DNA from: G039029935 sp039029935
GTDB lineage: Bacteria > Chloroflexota > Anaerolineae > Caldilineales > Caldilineaceae
Length of the DNA stretch: 18,565 bases
Assembly: GCA_039029935.1 (NCBI GenBank)
Contig: JBCCFC010000090.1
Coordinates: 1 to 18,565, forward strand
Reading direction: 5' to 3'
Shown: one piece after another, positions 14,872-18,565 of the stretch
Layout of the letters: the number at the start of each line of letters is the position of its first letter
How positions within the stretch are numbered: position 1 is the first letter of the stretch
Notes under the pieces: model-generated
What the model was told of the DNA's origin: nothing
Seen by the model: only the letters and a program-made list of their open reading frames with translations
The model's database searches: none
Translations under genes and position numbers: made by a program

Positions 14872-15876
14872 TTATCGACTAGCCGCTGCTTTGCCCCGCA
14901 AGCGTTGTCTCAACGCTGCTGTCGATTCATCCGTGCCATCGTGGAAGGTTCCAAAGAATTTATCCATAAAGTTGGCCGTATCACCAGAGTAATTACACTC
15001 AAAGAACTTGTGATGTAGGTAGTGATAGTAGGTTCCCGTGTTGACGGCAATGCCATTCTTGAGGACCATTTTCTCAAAGCCGCCATGACCTGCGTGAGGC
15101 GATAGACCTGCATGGAAAACGTGCCACATGGCAATGATTGGATGAGATGGGATCACCCAATGGATGAGAATACCTGTGAAATAGAGGAAATGCTCAACAG
15201 GATGCATAGATAAACCAGACCAAGGCCCCGGATTGATATTGCGATGGTGAACCTCATGAGCAATGCGGTATAAGGGCGGCCAATGGAGTAGGCGATGGAC
15301 CAGATAGAAGTGAATATCGCGAATGGTCGGAACCAGCAAGAAGAACACGGTACAATAGATGGGATAGCGTTCCCAACTGACCATCGGGAGCCAGCCGTTG
15401 GCGTAGGCCCATAATGTCAGCCCCTCATACGCGGTCCAGATAGGGACACCGCTGAGAAAGACCCACACCAAATTGTCTTTGGTTTGATCCTTGAAGAGAA
15501 ATTTGGGGTTGTTGGTCTCTAAAAATTTGGCGTTGTATTTAAACTGATTGCCCTGTGTGCGACGGATATAAAAGTGCAAATGGATCAGACCCGCATAGAT
15601 AAAGACAATGACAGCATTGCGCACCAATAGGAATGACAGCCAGCCAATTTTTAGCTCGATCATCTGGTCAACGCGAGGCGTCAACCAAGTCCAACAGGCA
15701 AGGACGATGAGTATCCAGAGAAACTGCCATGGAAAGAGGTAGCCATTCCAGCCAAAAATCCATTTTAAAAATTTTAACGGTTCTGGTGGAGCAAGATGGA
15801 GCGGGTAGACGGGTATCTTGCCAAACGGTCTCCAATCACCCCGTTTGTTTCTTGTGCCAAAGAGCGTGTCGTTCAT
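14872..15876 (-). CDS. Sterol desaturase / fatty acid hydroxylase superfamily membrane di-iron enzyme
   Basis: 334 aa. Hydrophobic stretches at about 46-65, 78-100, 137-160, 172-185 and 228-250 fit an integral membrane protein. The His boxes of the superfamily are present: HFYLVHRLLH (H189, H194, H198), HEVHHRN (H207, H210, H211) and HYLHHKFFECNYSG (H285, H288, H289), with extra His at 225, 229, 255, 261 and 264. These bind a di-iron centre used to hydroxylate or desaturate a lipid with oxygen. Whether the substrate is a sterol, hopanoid, carotenoid or fatty acid cannot be told. An AGGAGG ribosome-binding site sits 5 bp before the ATG, the best in the window. It diverges from the PHP-like gene at 16219. 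Confidence 0.9.
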   Translation of the reverse strand: MNDTLFGTRNKRGDWRPFGKIPVYPLHLAPPEPLKFLKWIFGWNGYLFPWQFLWILIVLACWTWLTPRVDQMIELKIGWLSFLLVRNAVIVFIYAGLIHLHFYIRRTQGNQFKYNAKFLETNNPKFLFKDQTKDNLVWVFLSGVPIWTAYEGLTLWAYANGWLPMVSWERYPIYCTVFFLLVPTIRDIHFYLVHRLLHWPPLYRIAHEVHHRNINPGPWSGLSMHPVEHFLYFTGILIHWVIPSHPIIAMWHVFHAGLSPHAGHGGFEKMVLKNGIAVNTGTYYHYLHHKFFECNYSGDTANFMDKFFGTFHDGTDESTAALRQRLRGKAAASR

Positions 15877-15983
15877 GAGTTCCTCCTAACAGAAGCTCAA
15901 CCTCTTTTGAAGTGTATTCTAACATACAGTTAAGTGCTGAGTGTAGCACTGATTGGTCATCGTGTCAAAGACAAAAAAAGCGG

Positions 15984-16012
15984 ACTATACAGACTGAATG
16001 GATAGTTGACAA
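15984..16012 (-). promoter_or_regulatory. Promoter candidate for the sterol-desaturase-like gene
   Basis: On the minus strand, TTGTCA (16012-16007), a 17-bp spacer, then TATAGT (15989-15984). Predicted start near 15977, giving a ~100-nt leader before the ATG at 15876. The -35 box overlaps that of the opposing promoter. Confidence 0.6.
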
Positions 16013-16034
16013 ACCTTCTAATGGCAATTAGAAT
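16006..16034 (+). promoter_or_regulatory. Promoter candidate for the PHP-like gene
   Basis: A perfect TTGACA (16006-16011), a 17-bp spacer, then TAGAAT (16029-16034). Predicted start near 16041. The same seven bases, TTGACAA, read from the other side supply the -35 of the minus-strand promoter. Confidence 0.6.
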
Positions 16035-16218
16035 GCAAAAAAATCATTTGACCTCTGTTGGTAAATGGTTTTGGGCTGGATAACTTCTTTTCCATTAATT
16101 CTAACTAACGCAAGATTTCTCTGTAAACAGACCAATTTTGCAGGCAACTGTGCCGAGCATTGAAAACATGTTTTATACTAAATAGCATTATTGAGTAAAA
16201 CGCCAACAAAGGTAGTGT

Positions 16219-18528
16219 ATGTCTGAAAAAAACGTAGATAGCAATCATCAGGGCAATATTAATGTGGGAAATATCACTGGCTTTGGCGCAGTCGTCATCG
16301 GCTCCAATAGTACGCTGAATTATAAATCAGACGACGATAGCGGTTTGGCTGAGAAACTTGAACGATTACTCGCTACTCATGAAAAGAGGCGTTTACCCCT
16401 TGGCACAGTCACACTCGACCCACAAACACCCGTCGTTGCTGGCGTCTATGGCACGTGGACATTAACCTACACCGTCGGCAGTCTGGGCATCGACTCTGGT
16501 GGGCAGATCAAAGTGGCCTTGCGTCTCGTCTCCGATTGGGCGAATCCACAGGTGGATGACCCGCAGGCAGAAGGCTATTGTACGGCTGTCACCGATGGTC
16601 CGGCCAAGCTGCGTGTCAGTTGGCAGCAGCGCGGCCATATCCGACCCAAAACCAAGTGTATTGTCATGGATGTTTATGACGGCTCGCTCTATCCGGGTGA
16701 TACTGTTACCATCACATTGGGCGACACATCACATGGCTCACCAGGCATCCGTGCCCAGACCTATATCGAGTCGCACTTTGGTTTCTTTGTATTGGTGGAC
16801 CCAACTAATGCCTGTGACCCGCGTCCGCTTGATGAGTCACCGATGCTACAGATTGTGCCTGCTGAGATGAAAACGCTTGTGTGTCTGTTGCCATCCCAGG
16901 CCAAACTCAACACACTTGTGGACATTTTTGTCAAAGGCGAAGACATGTGGCGGAACCCGATCCCCGTGATAGATAATGTTCAATTTGAATGGGTTGGGTC
17001 GAACGAAGTCGAGATCGATGGCAGTCAATTAACAGCGCACCAAGCGGGTAGTGGATATCTCATTGCCAAATCTGCGGGCTTCACCTGCCAGAGCAATCCG
17101 ATTGAATTCCGTGAGCAGACATCTGCGCTGCAACACTATTGGGGCGACATTCATGCGCAGACTGCCGAAACAGTCGGCGTTGGCACAGAGGACGAGTATT
17201 TCACATTTGGCCGCGAATGGGGGCGGCTGGACTTCACCAGTCATCAGGGCAATGACTTCCAGATGCGTGATGAATATTGGCAACACCTCAACGAAACCAC
17301 GCAGAAATATCATGAGGATGGTCGATTCGTGGTCTTCCCTGGCTATGAGTGGTCGGCCAGTTCACCGACAGGTGGCGACCACAATGTCATCTATCGCAAC
17401 GAAGGCTACCCCATCATGCGCTCGTCGCATTGGCTCATCGACACCCCAGCCAACGCGTTGTCACCAGCGCATCCTGCTGATGTGTTCTACGCGCGCATGA
17501 AGGAAAACGTGCCGTTGCATGATGTGCTGGTCTGTATGCATGTGGGTGGTCGTTACGCCAATATGCACGACTTTTTTGATCAAGAACTGATCACGTTGGT
17601 GGAGTTGGTCTCGTGCTGGGGTGTCTTTGAATGGATGTTGTGGGATGCCTTTGAGCGTGACTACATCGTCGGTGTCATGTGCAACAGCGACGGACATCAC
17701 GGTCGTCCCGGGGCTGAGGGTGCGGGCATGGAAGAGTTTGGCATCCGCAGCGGCTTGACCTGTGTACTAGCGGAGTCATTGACTCGTGATGGTATATTTG
17801 ACGCACTCAAACAGCGACACTGTTATGGCACAACGGGTGCTCGGATGTTGCTCGATTTTCAGGCGGGTGATGTGTTGATGGGGTCGATTATCACGGATAA
17901 TACGGGAACCATCAACATTACAGCCAGTGTCACAGGCACAGGTCCGCTTGAATCCCTACAGCTATTCCAAGGCAAAGAGGTCATCCACGAGGTGCGACCG
18001 CCTGCCTTTGACAAACTGACCCAATCCACTCACATCCGTGTCAGTTGGCAGGGGAGCCGTGAACGAGGGCGTCAACGACGTGCGACATGGGATGGGGCTG
18101 TTCGTGTGGAGGGCTGTCAGATTGAATCGGCGTCATTGTTCTCGTTTGATACGGTGTTGGATGGCATTGTCGAGCAATCACCAACTCAAGTGACATTCCG
18201 CAGCCGCACCACAGGCGACCGTGATGGGCTGGACCTTGTGCTTGATGATGCTCGTGATGGAACAGTTATCTTTGATTCTGGTGTGGGTACAGTTTCTGTC
18301 AACTTGGCGGACCTCACCGATGAGCAATCACGCATGGCGTTTGATATGGGTGGTGTGGATATGCAGGTGATTATTGAACGCTACCCTGCGACAGTTGAAG
18401 AGCAAACACTGGCTTTGGAGACAACTGTGACACCCGCGGCAGGTAAACTCACGCCCTATTTTGTCAAGGCAACACAGGTTGATGGCGAAATGGCGTGGGC
18501 GAGTCCAGTCTATGTTGATTTGCGATAA
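16219..18528 (+). CDS. DUF3604-like PHP-superfamily protein with GNITG-type N-terminal leader
   Basis: 769 aa, with no signal peptide. Residues 12-30 (GNINVGNITGFGAVVIGSN) form a Gly/Asn-rich leader, followed by a short charged helix (SGLAEKLERLLATHEKRR, 41-58). Residues ~60-300 are beta-rich, without a family I can name. From ~305 there is a DUF3604/PHP-type metal-dependent hydrolase fold: YWGDIHAQT (307-315), LDFTSHQGND (337-346), FPGYEWSA (373-380), GGDHNVIY (385-392), MHVGGRY (440-446) and CNSDGHHGRPG (488-498). These His/Asp positions correspond to the metal-binding motifs of the group, though the usual TDHD reads SHQGND. Residues ~545-769 form further beta-sandwich segments. The reaction is unknown. 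An AAAGGT ribosome-binding site precedes the ATG by 7 bp. Confidence 0.75.
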   Translation: MSEKNVDSNHQGNINVGNITGFGAVVIGSNSTLNYKSDDDSGLAEKLERLLATHEKRRLPLGTVTLDPQTPVVAGVYGTWTLTYTVGSLGIDSGGQIKVALRLVSDWANPQVDDPQAEGYCTAVTDGPAKLRVSWQQRGHIRPKTKCIVMDVYDGSLYPGDTVTITLGDTSHGSPGIRAQTYIESHFGFFVLVDPTNACDPRPLDESPMLQIVPAEMKTLVCLLPSQAKLNTLVDIFVKGEDMWRNPIPVIDNVQFEWVGSNEVEIDGSQLTAHQAGSGYLIAKSAGFTCQSNPIEFREQTSALQHYWGDIHAQTAETVGVGTEDEYFTFGREWGRLDFTSHQGNDFQMRDEYWQHLNETTQKYHEDGRFVVFPGYEWSASSPTGGDHNVIYRNEGYPIMRSSHWLIDTPANALSPAHPADVFYARMKENVPLHDVLVCMHVGGRYANMHDFFDQELITLVELVSCWGVFEWMLWDAFERDYIVGVMCNSDGHHGRPGAEGAGMEEFGIRSGLTCVLAESLTRDGIFDALKQRHCYGTTGARMLLDFQAGDVLMGSIITDNTGTINITASVTGTGPLESLQLFQGKEVIHEVRPPAFDKLTQSTHIRVSWQGSRERGRQRRATWDGAVRVEGCQIESASLFSFDTVLDGIVEQSPTQVTFRSRTTGDRDGLDLVLDDARDGTVIFDSGVGTVSVNLADLTDEQSRMAFDMGGVDMQVIIERYPATVEEQTLALETTVTPAAGKLTPYFVKATQVDGEMAWASPVYVDLR

Positions 18529-18534
18529 ATAGTG

Positions 18535-18558
18535 TCGCGGATTCTGGGATCGCGGATT
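18535..18558. repeat. Short direct repeat at the right window edge
   Basis: TCGCGGATT occurs at 18535-18543 and 18550-18558 (period 15), just after the PHP-like stop codon. The right edge cuts the region, so it is not clear whether more copies follow. Confidence 0.4.
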
Positions 18559-18565
18559 AGACTCG

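Larger units (their letters stand above)
15877..16218. other. Divergent intergenic region, 342 bp without a gene
   Basis: A+T-rich spacer between the sterol-desaturase-like gene (minus) and the PHP-like gene (plus). It holds two face-to-face promoter candidates sharing a -35 site (15984-16034). Between 16041 and 16218 it would form a ~178-nt leader for the plus-strand gene; I see no clear riboswitch or hairpin there beyond a short CTGTAAACAG. A TATACT at 16174-16179 lacks a matching -35. Confidence 0.75.

Noticed and set aside
16174..16179. TATACT as the main promoter of the PHP-like gene
   Set aside because: The bases 17 bp upstream (TGCCGA) are a poor -35. The TTGACA-17-TAGAAT set at 16006-16034 fits much better.

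Overview
The window is most likely from a Chloroflexota bacterium of the Anaerolineae/Caldilineae type. This is inferred from gene style, not from a marker gene. The clues are Thr-Pro-rich linkers (TPTPT/TRT/THT) joining PPC domains and RCC1 repeats in a giant exported protein, a short Gly/Asn-rich leader (GNINVGNITG...VVIGSN) of a kind I associate with Chloroflexota and cyanobacterial multidomain proteins, and a mix of sterol-desaturase-like, phytanoyl-dioxygenase-like, PHP-like and carbohydrate-active genes. Base composition is moderate, around half G+C. No rRNA, tRNA, transposase, integrase or CRISPR array is visible.

Layout. (1) 1-3987, minus strand: the first ~1329 codons of a giant secreted protein, cut off by the left window edge. 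It has a signal peptide, four PPC-like domains separated by Thr-Pro linkers, seven RCC1 repeats and the start of a fifth PPC-like domain. (2) 3988-4498: a divergent intergenic region with promoter candidates, a two-hairpin palindromic element and a short tandem repeat. (3) 4499-6727, plus strand: a lipoprotein with a parallel beta-helix, then a DUF1801 gene whose ribosome-binding site overlaps the preceding stop codon. (4) 7631-6729, minus: a DOT1-like class I methyltransferase whose stop is one base from the DUF1801 stop. (5) 7895-11080, plus: a three-gene run behind a near-consensus promoter, encoding a zinc-less MDR oxidoreductase, a ferric-reductase/NOX-like membrane flavocytochrome and a phytanoyl-CoA-dioxygenase-like Fe(II)/2-oxoglutarate enzyme. 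(6) 15876-11092, minus: a sterol-desaturase-like membrane di-iron enzyme, then an exo-rhamnogalacturonan-lyase-like (PcRGLX/YetA) protein and a divergent GH32 protein. The last two lack export signals. (7) 16219-18528, plus: a DUF3604-like PHP-superfamily protein with the unusual GNITG-type leader. It diverges from the sterol-desaturase gene, and the two promoters appear to share one -35 site.

Working together. Regions 3 and 6 suggest use of complex polysaccharides: a surface-anchored beta-helix protein, and a cytoplasmic lyase-like/GH32-like pair that would act on imported oligosaccharides. No transporter or regulator lies in the window. Region 5 looks like an oxidative unit in which a reductase, a heme/flavin electron carrier and an iron oxygenase are made together; its substrate cannot be read from sequence. 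Most points worth a second look concern domain combinations, changed catalytic motifs and the palindromic/promoter architecture between genes.
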